Shown here in pieces: positions 37,187 through 45,430 of a stretch of DNA of 64,000 bases; position 1 is the stretch's first letter; each line of letters starts with the position of its first letter. Origin of the DNA: Flavicella sediminum. GTDB lineage: Bacteria > Bacteroidota > Bacteroidia > Flavobacteriales > Flavobacteriaceae. The DNA lies in the NCBI RefSeq assembly GCF_006381105.1, contig NZ_VDET01000013.1, positions 94,137 through 158,136 on the forward strand, in the 5' to 3' direction. Both the position numbers and the translations under genes were made by a program. The notes under the pieces are model-generated. The model was given only the letters and a program-made list of their open reading frames with translations. It did no database searches and was not told where the DNA came from.

Positions 37187-38848
37187 ATGATGAAAAATAA
37201 ATTACAACACATTGCGATTGCTTTATTAATTACAATTGGAGCTTGGGGACAAACCATTCCGTATACAAAAGGACGGATTGCAATGAGTTCCGATGGAAAT
37301 GCACATGATCCAGATGATTGGGGAGCAACTGTTGCTAGCTTAGGAATTATTGCAGCTAAAAATTTACAAGATAAATTGACAGTATACACCTACGCAGATC
37401 ATGTGTGGAGTAGCAAGGAAAAACATAGGGCGCAAATTACGAAGAGTGCTATTTCTGGCGGTGCACAATTTGGTTTTGATACCAGTCGGTTTATTGCTGC
37501 AGCCGATAATCCAGAAATGGCTTATGCTAAAATGAAGGATGAAATTATTAAATCAACTTCTAAGGATCCTTTAACCATTATTGCTGCGGGCCCAATGCAG
37601 GTTATTGGTGAAGCACTGCGTTTAACTAAAATCGAAAACTCTGGTGCACTAAAACATGTTCGTATTATTTCTCATTCAAAAAGTAACAACCAGCATGCCG
37701 ATAGACCTAGTAAAAGTGAAAAGCCACATGAAGGTTGGCATTGGGAGGAAATGAAAGAAGCTTTTACGAAAGAAGGCGTTGTCTTCGATCTTATTTTAGA
37801 TCAGAATGATAAAACAAATAAACTCGTTGGTTTTTCTTCTAACAATGCAGCTGAAAATGGAAAAGCTGATTGGTCTGTTTGGGAATTTTTAAAAGATTAT
37901 CACAAACATTCTGTAAGAGTGAATAATGCCATCCAATTGATTTATACACAAATGAAAGCTTCGCACAAAGCCGATATTTCGGATGCAGGAATGCTTTATT
38001 ATTTATTTACAGGAGATGTGCATGGAGGTCCGGAAAAATTGAAAGCAGTTTTCGATAATGGATTTATAGGAGAAGAGGGTTTTCAAACCATTTTTAATGG
38101 AAATAATTTTGACGGTTGGTATTTAAAAATTAAGAAAGGGGACCCCGAATTGGCTAAAAAAGTTTTTGCTATTGAAGACAATACGGTCCATGTTTTTAAT
38201 AATGAATTTCCTGATCAGTACCAATTGGGAGATAAAGACTGGAAAAAAAATAAAATTCCTGTAAATAATCAAAATCGCACACACGGACTCTTCTACACCC
38301 ATAAAAAATACAGCAAATACATACTTCGTTTTGAATACAAATGGGGAAGTAAAATAGCCAATAATTTTATAAAATGGCAATACGATGCAGGGCTTTATTA
38401 CCATGTTGTTGATGATAAGGTTTGGCCAAAAGGAATTGAATATCAAGTCCGTTACAATCATTTAACCAACCAAAATCATACAGGAGATTTTTTTACTGGT
38501 GGTGCATTTACTTGGTATGCCAATAAAGAAGGAAAAAGGTTTGTATCTCCAATGTTAGGGGGAGTAAAAATTGAAAATAGAAAAAGTGGACTTCTAGCTT
38601 CTATTCCAAAAAACTACCATGCTTTAGACGGACAGTGGAATTATTGTGAAGTTATTGTAATGGGAGATGCCTATACAATTCACAAATTGAATGGTGAAGT
38701 TGTGAATATGGCAACCGATTTACCTTTTAAAGAAGGTATTATTGGATTTCAGTCTGAAACGGCAGAAGTGTTTTATCGGAATATTGAAATAAAAGAATTT
38801 GAGACAATGGTTCCAATGAATGAAATTTTAAAAGATTCAGTAAAATAA
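37187..38848 (+). CDS. Fusion: nucleoside-hydrolase-like domain plus DUF1080 (3-keto-glycoside hydrolase-type) domain
   Basis: A 553-residue secreted protein with a signal peptide ending at about residue 21 (GAWGQ). Residues of about 25-270 resemble the nucleoside-hydrolase-like fold, including an acidic metal-type motif SSDGNAHDPDDW. Residues of about 300-540 match DUF1080 (FQTIFNGNNFDGW start, QYDAGLYYHV, and a GQWNYCEV...KLNGEVVN end), a concanavalin-like domain found in 3-keto-disaccharide hydrolases and in binding modules. The real substrate is unknown. A role in cleaving oxidised or unusual glycosides is inferred from the DUF1080 family. Two ATGs stand in tandem at the start. Confidence 0.7.
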   Translation: MMKNKLQHIAIALLITIGAWGQTIPYTKGRIAMSSDGNAHDPDDWGATVASLGIIAAKNLQDKLTVYTYADHVWSSKEKHRAQITKSAISGGAQFGFDTSRFIAAADNPEMAYAKMKDEIIKSTSKDPLTIIAAGPMQVIGEALRLTKIENSGALKHVRIISHSKSNNQHADRPSKSEKPHEGWHWEEMKEAFTKEGVVFDLILDQNDKTNKLVGFSSNNAAENGKADWSVWEFLKDYHKHSVRVNNAIQLIYTQMKASHKADISDAGMLYYLFTGDVHGGPEKLKAVFDNGFIGEEGFQTIFNGNNFDGWYLKIKKGDPELAKKVFAIEDNTVHVFNNEFPDQYQLGDKDWKKNKIPVNNQNRTHGLFYTHKKYSKYILRFEYKWGSKIANNFIKWQYDAGLYYHVVDDKVWPKGIEYQVRYNHLTNQNHTGDFFTGGAFTWYANKEGKRFVSPMLGGVKIENRKSGLLASIPKNYHALDGQWNYCEVIVMGDAYTIHKLNGEVVNMATDLPFKEGIIGFQSETAEVFYRNIEIKEFETMVPMNEILKDSVK

Positions 38849-38895
38849 ACTTCTATATAATAAAAGAAGCTTTTGCATTTAAGAAACAAAAAGGT

Positions 38896-38957
38896 GCTGA
38901 GAAGCACAATTCGTGGAATGACGGAAGACTTTTTTAACTGCGGGTTTGATAAATTTG
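38896..38957 (+). promoter_or_regulatory. Promoter 5: operator half-site and perfect -7 box upstream of the GH82/GH127 cluster
   Basis: Half-site 1 GCTGAGAAGCACA (38896-38908) fits the pattern C-T-N8-A-C-A. The second half-site is poor, with its AC one base late. The -7 box TAAATTTG (38950-38957) is a perfect TAnnTTTG and again starts exactly 54 bp after half-site 1. The leader to the ATG at 39043 is about 80 nt. Confidence 0.5.
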
Positions 38958-39042
38958 AGTTGAAATAGATCAGTCTATAAAGCTGTAGGTCTGTTTTTAT
39001 GTTTAATGCCAAATCATAGGCGATTTTTTACACTTATTATAA

Positions 39043-40371
39043 ATGAAGATAAAATATTTGAAAGTCATAACTGTATTTATTTTATTGTTGACAGTTTCTA
39101 TGCATGCCCAATACAAAGAAACAATGAATCCAAATGGATTCCGTTTGAATTTGAAGAATGATTATGGCTTAGTAGATGATAATGCTACAACTGATCAAAG
39201 TGCTAAATTAATAAAGGCAATTGCTAGTGTAAACAAAAAAGGAGGAGGACAACTGATTATACCTAAAGGAGTCTATAGCTTTTCGGGAATTAAATTAAAA
39301 TCGAACGTTCATTTATTAATTGAAGCGGGCACTATTATAAAGCCGAAAGGAAATGTCGTTTTTTTATTTGATAGCAAAACAGGAAAAGGTCAAGATTATA
39401 TAGAGAACACTAGTGTAAGAGGTGTTGGAGGAAAATTTATTATCGATTTCCATACATTAGTCTACAAGCAAAAGCAACGAGCTGTAATTATTAGAATGGC
39501 GAAAAACTTTCTAATAGAAAATATGATTGTAAAAGACAATTATTCAACCTATTCTAGCATCGTTTTAACATTAACCTTGACAAAAGAAGATATATCGGAT
39601 TGGGTAATTTCTCGTCCAACAGATGGGCTTATTCGTAATATTTGCAATTTTAAAGCCAATCCAGGTTATGGCTTGGTACAGTGTCATGGAGCGCAATCTG
39701 TTCATTTTGAAAATTTGTATTCTTTAGGAGGAATAACATTAAGACTAGAAGCAGGAGCGGATTTAATTCATGCGGGTGTTTTTGACCTTTCGGCGAAGAA
39801 CATCATAAATGAAAATGGAAGAATGACCGTGTTAATGGCACCGCACTCAGCTAAATCTGGCGTAGTTACTATAGATGGTGTTAGCGCTATAAGTTCTACC
39901 TATGCGGTAGGCATCAGCAATGGGTTTGTTAAAAAAAATGCACCAGATCCTATACCTGGATATTTTGATAATAAGTCTTCTATAAAAAACATACACGTTA
40001 CGTATGGCACCAATGGTCAGTCAAGATCTGACCAAGCCCTTTTGTCGTTGCCAAATAAAGAATTATACCATCTTTTTAAAGCATGGCGTCCAGAAAACGG
40101 AAAGTTTTTCGATGGTCCAGCTATTACCGCGGTGTATAAGCACAATACGGCGTACAATGTTACTGTTCAAAACATAACAATGAAAGGGTATCCGCACTAT
40201 AATGACAAGCCAATTATTACAAAAGCAGATGTAAGAAAAGGAAAAGGTTGGGATGAAAAAAAATCTTGGTTAGCAGCACATCAAGAAGATGAATGGAAAA
40301 CAGACAAAGGTGTGGCTATTTATGATTATAGCGTTGAAGCTTATATTTATAAGAATCCTTTTAAGGAATAA
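39043..40371 (+). CDS. GH82-like beta-helix protein 1 (iota-carrageenase family)
   Basis: A 442-residue secreted protein with a signal peptide ending at about residue 23 (SMHAQ). I recognise family GH82 by recall of the Alteromonas iota-carrageenase: DYGLVDDNA, LKSNVHLLIEAGTIIKP, GYGLVQ, GGITLRLE and MAPHS line up in order. Gln213 and Glu236 keep the 23-residue spacing of the enzyme's Gln222/Glu245, and His268 matches His281. The catalytic Asp247 position is Gly here (LRLEAG). It is the first of four paralogues. Cleavage of a carrageenan-like chain is plausible, but activity is uncertain because of the missing Asp. Confidence 0.78.
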   Translation: MKIKYLKVITVFILLLTVSMHAQYKETMNPNGFRLNLKNDYGLVDDNATTDQSAKLIKAIASVNKKGGGQLIIPKGVYSFSGIKLKSNVHLLIEAGTIIKPKGNVVFLFDSKTGKGQDYIENTSVRGVGGKFIIDFHTLVYKQKQRAVIIRMAKNFLIENMIVKDNYSTYSSIVLTLTLTKEDISDWVISRPTDGLIRNICNFKANPGYGLVQCHGAQSVHFENLYSLGGITLRLEAGADLIHAGVFDLSAKNIINENGRMTVLMAPHSAKSGVVTIDGVSAISSTYAVGISNGFVKKNAPDPIPGYFDNKSSIKNIHVTYGTNGQSRSDQALLSLPNKELYHLFKAWRPENGKFFDGPAITAVYKHNTAYNVTVQNITMKGYPHYNDKPIITKADVRKGKGWDEKKSWLAAHQEDEWKTDKGVAIYDYSVEAYIYKNPFKE

Positions 40372-40520
40372 ATACTAAGAATCAAACAAATTTCGGTTTT
40401 ACAAATTTGGAATTCAATGCTATACGTTTTGATGAAGAGTTGTTTAATTGTATTGGTTAACTGGAAGTTATAACTAAAGGATGTGGTTGTTAGGAGCATC
40501 ATAAAAAAGAGGAATTAAAT

Positions 40521-42524
40521 ATGAGAAAAATAATATTTGTATTAATAGTATTCATGTCTTTAATCTTGCATTCTCAAGAAAAAGGAATTATAAATAATGC
40601 AAACAGTCCCCATATAAAATTTAAAAGTATTGATATAAAAGATTGTAAATGGACAGAAGGATTTTGGGCAGAAAAGTTTAAAGTAGCAGAAGAAGTAATG
40701 GTTCCTAATATGGGAACTATTTTAAAAGGAGATATAGGAGGAGCTTTAAATAATTTTAAAATTGTAGCTGGAATTAAAGAAGGAAAACACTTTGGAACCA
40801 ATTGGCACGATGGAGATTTTTACAAATGGATGGAAGCAATGTCTTATTTATATGCTCAAAATAAAAATCCTAAATTAATTGAAGAACTGGATGAGATTAT
40901 TACAATTATAGGAAAAGCGCAAGCCAAAGATGGCTATATTTCTACTTCAACGATGTTAAAAGATATAGAACGTTATTCTAATACAAGACAGCATGAATTG
41001 TATAATAGTGGTCATTTATTAACAAGTGCATGTATTCATTATAGAATTACAGGAAAGAGTAATTTTTTAGAGATAGCTATAAAACATGCAGATTTTTTAT
41101 ACAAAACATTTCAGCCTCAAACGGATGAATTGATGAGGTTTGGTTTCAACCCGACTCAAATAACGGGTTTGATAGAATTATATAGAACGACAAAGGACAA
41201 GAGGTATTTAGAATTAGCGCAAATATTTATTGATAAAAAAGGAACTAGAAAGGAAATTACACGTGGTACAAGCCCTAATTTTTCAGGAGATATGAATCAA
41301 GATCGTATTCCTTTTAGAAATCAAAAAACAGCAGAAGGGCATGCTGTATTGGGAATGTATTTATATGCGGGTGCTGCCGATTTGTATGCCGAAACAGGCG
41401 AAAAAGCAATCCTTATATCCCTTGATAGGATTTGGGATAATGTGACCAATAAAAAAATGTATGTTACGGGAGCCTTAGGACAGACACATCACGGAGCATC
41501 TTCTCATAATGATTTGGTACACGAAGCTTTTATTAATGAGTATATGATGCATAATGATAATGCATACAATGAAACTTGTGCCAATATCTGTAATGCTATG
41601 TTTAATTATCGAATGTTAGGAATAACAGGAGATGCTAAACACACATATGTAATGGAGTTGGTCTTGTACAATAGTGCTTTGTCTGGAATTAGTGTTGATG
41701 GGAAAAATTATTTTTACACAAACCCATTACGCAGACATGATAAAAGTGAGATTGATAATAATGTTGAGTTTGGTACTAGAGTTCCCTACATAAAATGTTT
41801 TTGTTGTCCTCCAAACCTTGTTAGAACCATTGCTAAATTATCAGGATGGGCTTACAGTTTAACAAAAAATGGTGTTGCGGTTAATTTATATGGTGGAAAT
41901 GAATTAAATACTAAAATGTTAGATGGTTCAACCTTAAAAATCGTACAAAAATCAGCATATCCTTGGAAAGGAAATGTGAAATTAACAATTGAAAAAAGTA
42001 AAAAGCAAGCGTTTGATGTATTACTTAGAATTCCGGGGTGGGCAACTAAAACCAAAGTTACTGTAAATGGAAAACCAGTAGCTCAAAGGGTGGTTTCTGG
42101 TGAATATTTGAGCATTCATAAAAAATGGAACAAAGGAGATCTTATCAATATTGAATTTCCAATGGATGTTAAATTAATAGAAGGAAATCAATATATAGAG
42201 GAAGTTAGAAATCAATTGGCTGTTAAAAGAGGTCCTGTAGTATATTGTTTAGAATCTGCCGATTTAGGCTCAAATCGTAAGGTTTTAGATACTTACATTC
42301 AACCAAATTCCAAATTTGAGGTTCGCTATAAACCCAATTTATTAGGCGGACTTAGTACTATTGAAAGTGAAGTAAAAATTCGTAAGTCGAATTCAAAAGA
42401 AATGTACAGTGAGTTCGTTGCTCCTACTTGGGAAAGTTTAAAAATTCAATTTATCCCTTATTACGCATGGAGTAACCGTGGCGTAGGAAATATGAGTGTT
42501 TGGTTGCCTATTCACCATAATTAA
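40521..42524 (+). CDS. GH127-family glycosidase
   Basis: A 667-residue protein (former DUF1680) with a signal peptide of about 19 residues. The (alpha/alpha)6 barrel motifs are present: WHDGDFYKWMEAMSYLY, the central YVTGALGQTHHGASSH region, and C-terminal beta domains from about 440. The zinc/nucleophile site of bacterial beta-L-arabinofuranosidases is intact: Glu351-x-Cys353 and Cys428-Cys429 in KCFCCPPN. Relatives in carrageenan loci of Zobellia release 3,6-anhydro-D-galactose. Lying between GH82-like genes, that role is my preferred guess, with arabinofuranosidase as the alternative. Confidence 0.88.
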   Translation: MRKIIFVLIVFMSLILHSQEKGIINNANSPHIKFKSIDIKDCKWTEGFWAEKFKVAEEVMVPNMGTILKGDIGGALNNFKIVAGIKEGKHFGTNWHDGDFYKWMEAMSYLYAQNKNPKLIEELDEIITIIGKAQAKDGYISTSTMLKDIERYSNTRQHELYNSGHLLTSACIHYRITGKSNFLEIAIKHADFLYKTFQPQTDELMRFGFNPTQITGLIELYRTTKDKRYLELAQIFIDKKGTRKEITRGTSPNFSGDMNQDRIPFRNQKTAEGHAVLGMYLYAGAADLYAETGEKAILISLDRIWDNVTNKKMYVTGALGQTHHGASSHNDLVHEAFINEYMMHNDNAYNETCANICNAMFNYRMLGITGDAKHTYVMELVLYNSALSGISVDGKNYFYTNPLRRHDKSEIDNNVEFGTRVPYIKCFCCPPNLVRTIAKLSGWAYSLTKNGVAVNLYGGNELNTKMLDGSTLKIVQKSAYPWKGNVKLTIEKSKKQAFDVLLRIPGWATKTKVTVNGKPVAQRVVSGEYLSIHKKWNKGDLINIEFPMDVKLIEGNQYIEEVRNQLAVKRGPVVYCLESADLGSNRKVLDTYIQPNSKFEVRYKPNLLGGLSTIESEVKIRKSNSKEMYSEFVAPTWESLKIQFIPYYAWSNRGVGNMSVWLPIHHN

Positions 42525-42601
42525 AGTTTCAAAAGGAAATGTCAAGAATTAACGATCGATAGCAGTCCATATCTGCGATACTTATAAAAATAAAAATTAG
42601 A

Positions 42602-43930
42602 ATGATTTTAAAAACGAATAAATTTTGGAGTACAACTTTAGTGTTATTGTTTTTTACAACAATAAATGCGCAATATAAAGAAACGTTGGATCCAAATGGA
42701 TTCCGTGTGAATTTGAAGAATGATTATGGTTTAGTTGATGATAATGCTTCAGAAGATCAGAGTCAAAAACTTTTAAAAGCAATTGATGCAGTAAATAGAA
42801 AGAGAGGAGGAGGGATAATTGAGATTCCAAAAGGGACCTATCAATTATTTGGAATTAGATTAAAATCAAACGTACACTTACTAATTGATGCGGGTACTGT
42901 TATAAAACCATCAAAAAATAGTGGATTGGTTTTTAGTTTGGATTCGAAAACGGGTAAAGGACAAGCTTATATTGAAAATGTTAGTATACGTGGCGTTGGA
43001 GGAAAATTTATTATCGATTATCACACGCGTAAATATGGAGAAAAACAACGAGGAATTATGGCCAGAATGGTCAAGAATTTTTTGATTGAGAATATGATTG
43101 TAAAAGACAATTACTCTACTTATTGCGGCATAATTCTAACCTTAACAAAAACGAATGAAGACATTTCAGATTGGGAAGTTTCGCGTCCTACAAATGGCAT
43201 TATTCGGAATATCAATCATTTTAGAGCGAATCCTGGTTATGGTTTGGTACAATGTCATGGCGCACAGTCTGTTCATTTTGAAAATCTATATTCTTTAGGA
43301 GGCATCGCATTAAGATTAGAAGTTGGTGCTAATATATTGCACGTTGGTGTTTTTGATATTACGGCTAAAAATATTGTGTGTGAAAAAGGTGGAGTTGCTG
43401 TATTAATGGGGCCTCATTCAGCAAAATTCGGTACTGTTAAAATAGATGGGGTAACCTCAATAGGCTGCGGTTTCGCTGTAATAATTACAGATGGGCATGT
43501 TAAACATGGTGCTCCAGATCAAACTCCAGGGTATTTTGGTAATGATTCTTATGTGAAAAATATACGTGCTATTTTTGGTACAGAGGGACTGTTTAAAGGA
43601 AATTATTTTTCGTTTGCAGCCAATGACGCATATTACGATCTCGTTAAAATTTGGTACAAAGGGAAGTTTTTAAGTGCACCTTCAATCGCAGCAGTTAAAG
43701 TTCGAACAACAACTTATAAGGTAAAAGTAGAAAATATAACGATGGAAGGCTTTACATATTTTAATGACAAACCTATTCTTACCGATAATGATACAACAAT
43801 AAAAAATTGGCAACAAGAAAAAAACAAATGGGTGAAGGGGCATCAAGGTCCGCAGTGGAAAACAGACAAAGGAGTCATTGTGTCTGATTATAGTGTTGAA
43901 AACTGGATCACTAAAAACCCATATGAATAG
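42602..43930 (+). CDS. GH82-like beta-helix protein 2
   Basis: 442 residues, the same length as copies 1 and 3, with a signal peptide ending at about residue 24 (TINAQ). The family motifs GYGLVQ, GGIALRLE and MGPHS place Gln217, Glu240 and His272. The residue two after the Glu is Gly, not Asp. From residue 290 on it differs from copy 1 and is more like copy 4 (YFxNDS, FKG, WYKGKF), so the four fall into two pairs. It lies 77 bp after the GH127 gene, and no separate promoter is obvious. Confidence 0.77.
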   Translation: MILKTNKFWSTTLVLLFFTTINAQYKETLDPNGFRVNLKNDYGLVDDNASEDQSQKLLKAIDAVNRKRGGGIIEIPKGTYQLFGIRLKSNVHLLIDAGTVIKPSKNSGLVFSLDSKTGKGQAYIENVSIRGVGGKFIIDYHTRKYGEKQRGIMARMVKNFLIENMIVKDNYSTYCGIILTLTKTNEDISDWEVSRPTNGIIRNINHFRANPGYGLVQCHGAQSVHFENLYSLGGIALRLEVGANILHVGVFDITAKNIVCEKGGVAVLMGPHSAKFGTVKIDGVTSIGCGFAVIITDGHVKHGAPDQTPGYFGNDSYVKNIRAIFGTEGLFKGNYFSFAANDAYYDLVKIWYKGKFLSAPSIAAVKVRTTTYKVKVENITMEGFTYFNDKPILTDNDTTIKNWQQEKNKWVKGHQGPQWKTDKGVIVSDYSVENWITKNPYE

Positions 43931-44101
43931 AACATAAATTAAAAAGTGTTGTGTAAATAGATTTTTTTGCTGAAATCAAAAAAGCGCAAAAAATCACATT
44001 ATAACAATATGCAAATCGATAACAGGTATTTATTGTTTTTAAAAAAAGACATTGATTCTGTTTAACAAATAACAAAAGCTAAATCTTTCAATTAAAACAA
44101 A

Positions 44102-45430
44102 ATGAAAAAAACAAATTATGTAGTGAATCTTCTTGTAATGATTCTTTTGTGTACGATAAATAATGTACATGCACAGTACAAAGAAACGATGAACCCAAAG
44201 GGCTTAAGCAAAAATCTAAAAAAAGATTATGGTTTGGTAGATGACAATGCGGCAACCAACCAAAGTGAAAAATTAACAAAGGCAATTGATTTTATACATA
44301 AAAAAGGAGGAGGACGAATTATCATTCCAAAAGGGACTTACAATTTATCAGGGATTAAATTAAAGTCGAATGTACATATACTAATAGATGCAGGAACGGT
44401 GATAAAACCGAAAGGAAATTCAGTATTTACATTTGATACCAAAACAGGTAAAGGACAAGGTTATATTGAAAACACAAGTGTAAGAGGGGTTGGCGGTAAG
44501 TTTATTGTAGATTATCATACCCTTTTATACAAAGATAAACAACGTGCTATTGTAGCCAGAATGGTGAAGAATTTTATGATTGAAAACATGATTGTAAAAG
44601 ATAATTATTCTACGCACTGTGGTATCATTTTCACACTTACTAAAACCATGGAAGATATCTCTAAATGGGAAGTTTCACGTCCAACGGATGGTATACTTCG
44701 TAATATTTGTCACTTTAGAGCCAATCCAGGTTATGGTTTGGTACAATGTCATGGCGCACAATCTATACATTTCGAAAATTTATATTCTTTAGGAGGCGTT
44801 ACGTTGCGATTAGAAGTTGGGGCTGACTTATTGCATGTGGGGGTTTATGACCTGACCGCTAAAAATATAATCAATGAAAACGGTAGAATGGCCGTTTTAA
44901 TGGGACCTCATTCTGCTAAATCTGGCGTGGTGACTATAGATGGTGTGACGACAATTAGCTCAACTTATGCAATTGGTATGAGTGATGGACATGTTAAAAA
45001 GAATGCACCAGATCAAACACCAGGGTATTTTGATAACAAATCATCTATAAAAAATGTGCATGCTATTTTTGGAACAAATGCACAGTCAAGATCTGATCAG
45101 TCTCTTTTATCCTTACCAAATAATAATTATTATGATAGCTTTAGAGCATGGCGTGCTGAAAACGGGAAATTTTTTGATGGACCTTCTATAAGTGCAGTCT
45201 CTAAACGTAATGAAACGTACAATGTGACACTTACAAATGTTACAACAGAAGGTTTTCCATATTTTAAAGACAAACCAATTCTTACACCTGCTGATGTGAG
45301 AAAAGGAAAGGGTTGGGATGAAAAAAAATCCTGGTTAGCGAAACATCAAGGTGATAAATGGTTGTCGGATAAAGGGGGAATTATTGAAGATTATAGTGTA
45401 GAATCTTGTATAGATAAGAATCCTTATTAA
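44102..45430 (+). CDS. GH82-like beta-helix protein 3
   Basis: 442 residues with a signal peptide ending at about residue 24 (NVHAQ). Gln215, Glu238 and His270 match the iota-carrageenase set, and the Asp position is again Gly (LRLEVG). Its C-terminal part pairs with copy 1 (YFDNKSSIKN, RSDQ, ENGKFFDGP, DVRKGKGWDEKKSWLA). A 171-bp gap before it holds no clear promoter. Its stop codon is immediately followed by the ATG of copy 4, so the two are translationally coupled. Confidence 0.77.
   Translation: MKKTNYVVNLLVMILLCTINNVHAQYKETMNPKGLSKNLKKDYGLVDDNAATNQSEKLTKAIDFIHKKGGGRIIIPKGTYNLSGIKLKSNVHILIDAGTVIKPKGNSVFTFDTKTGKGQGYIENTSVRGVGGKFIVDYHTLLYKDKQRAIVARMVKNFMIENMIVKDNYSTHCGIIFTLTKTMEDISKWEVSRPTDGILRNICHFRANPGYGLVQCHGAQSIHFENLYSLGGVTLRLEVGADLLHVGVYDLTAKNIINENGRMAVLMGPHSAKSGVVTIDGVTTISSTYAIGMSDGHVKKNAPDQTPGYFDNKSSIKNVHAIFGTNAQSRSDQSLLSLPNNNYYDSFRAWRAENGKFFDGPSISAVSKRNETYNVTLTNVTTEGFPYFKDKPILTPADVRKGKGWDEKKSWLAKHQGDKWLSDKGGIIEDYSVESCIDKNPY

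Noticed and set aside
38929-38957. Second operator half-site in promoter 5
   Set aside because: The expected C is A and the AC pair is one base late, so only the first half-site and the -7 box are claimed there.
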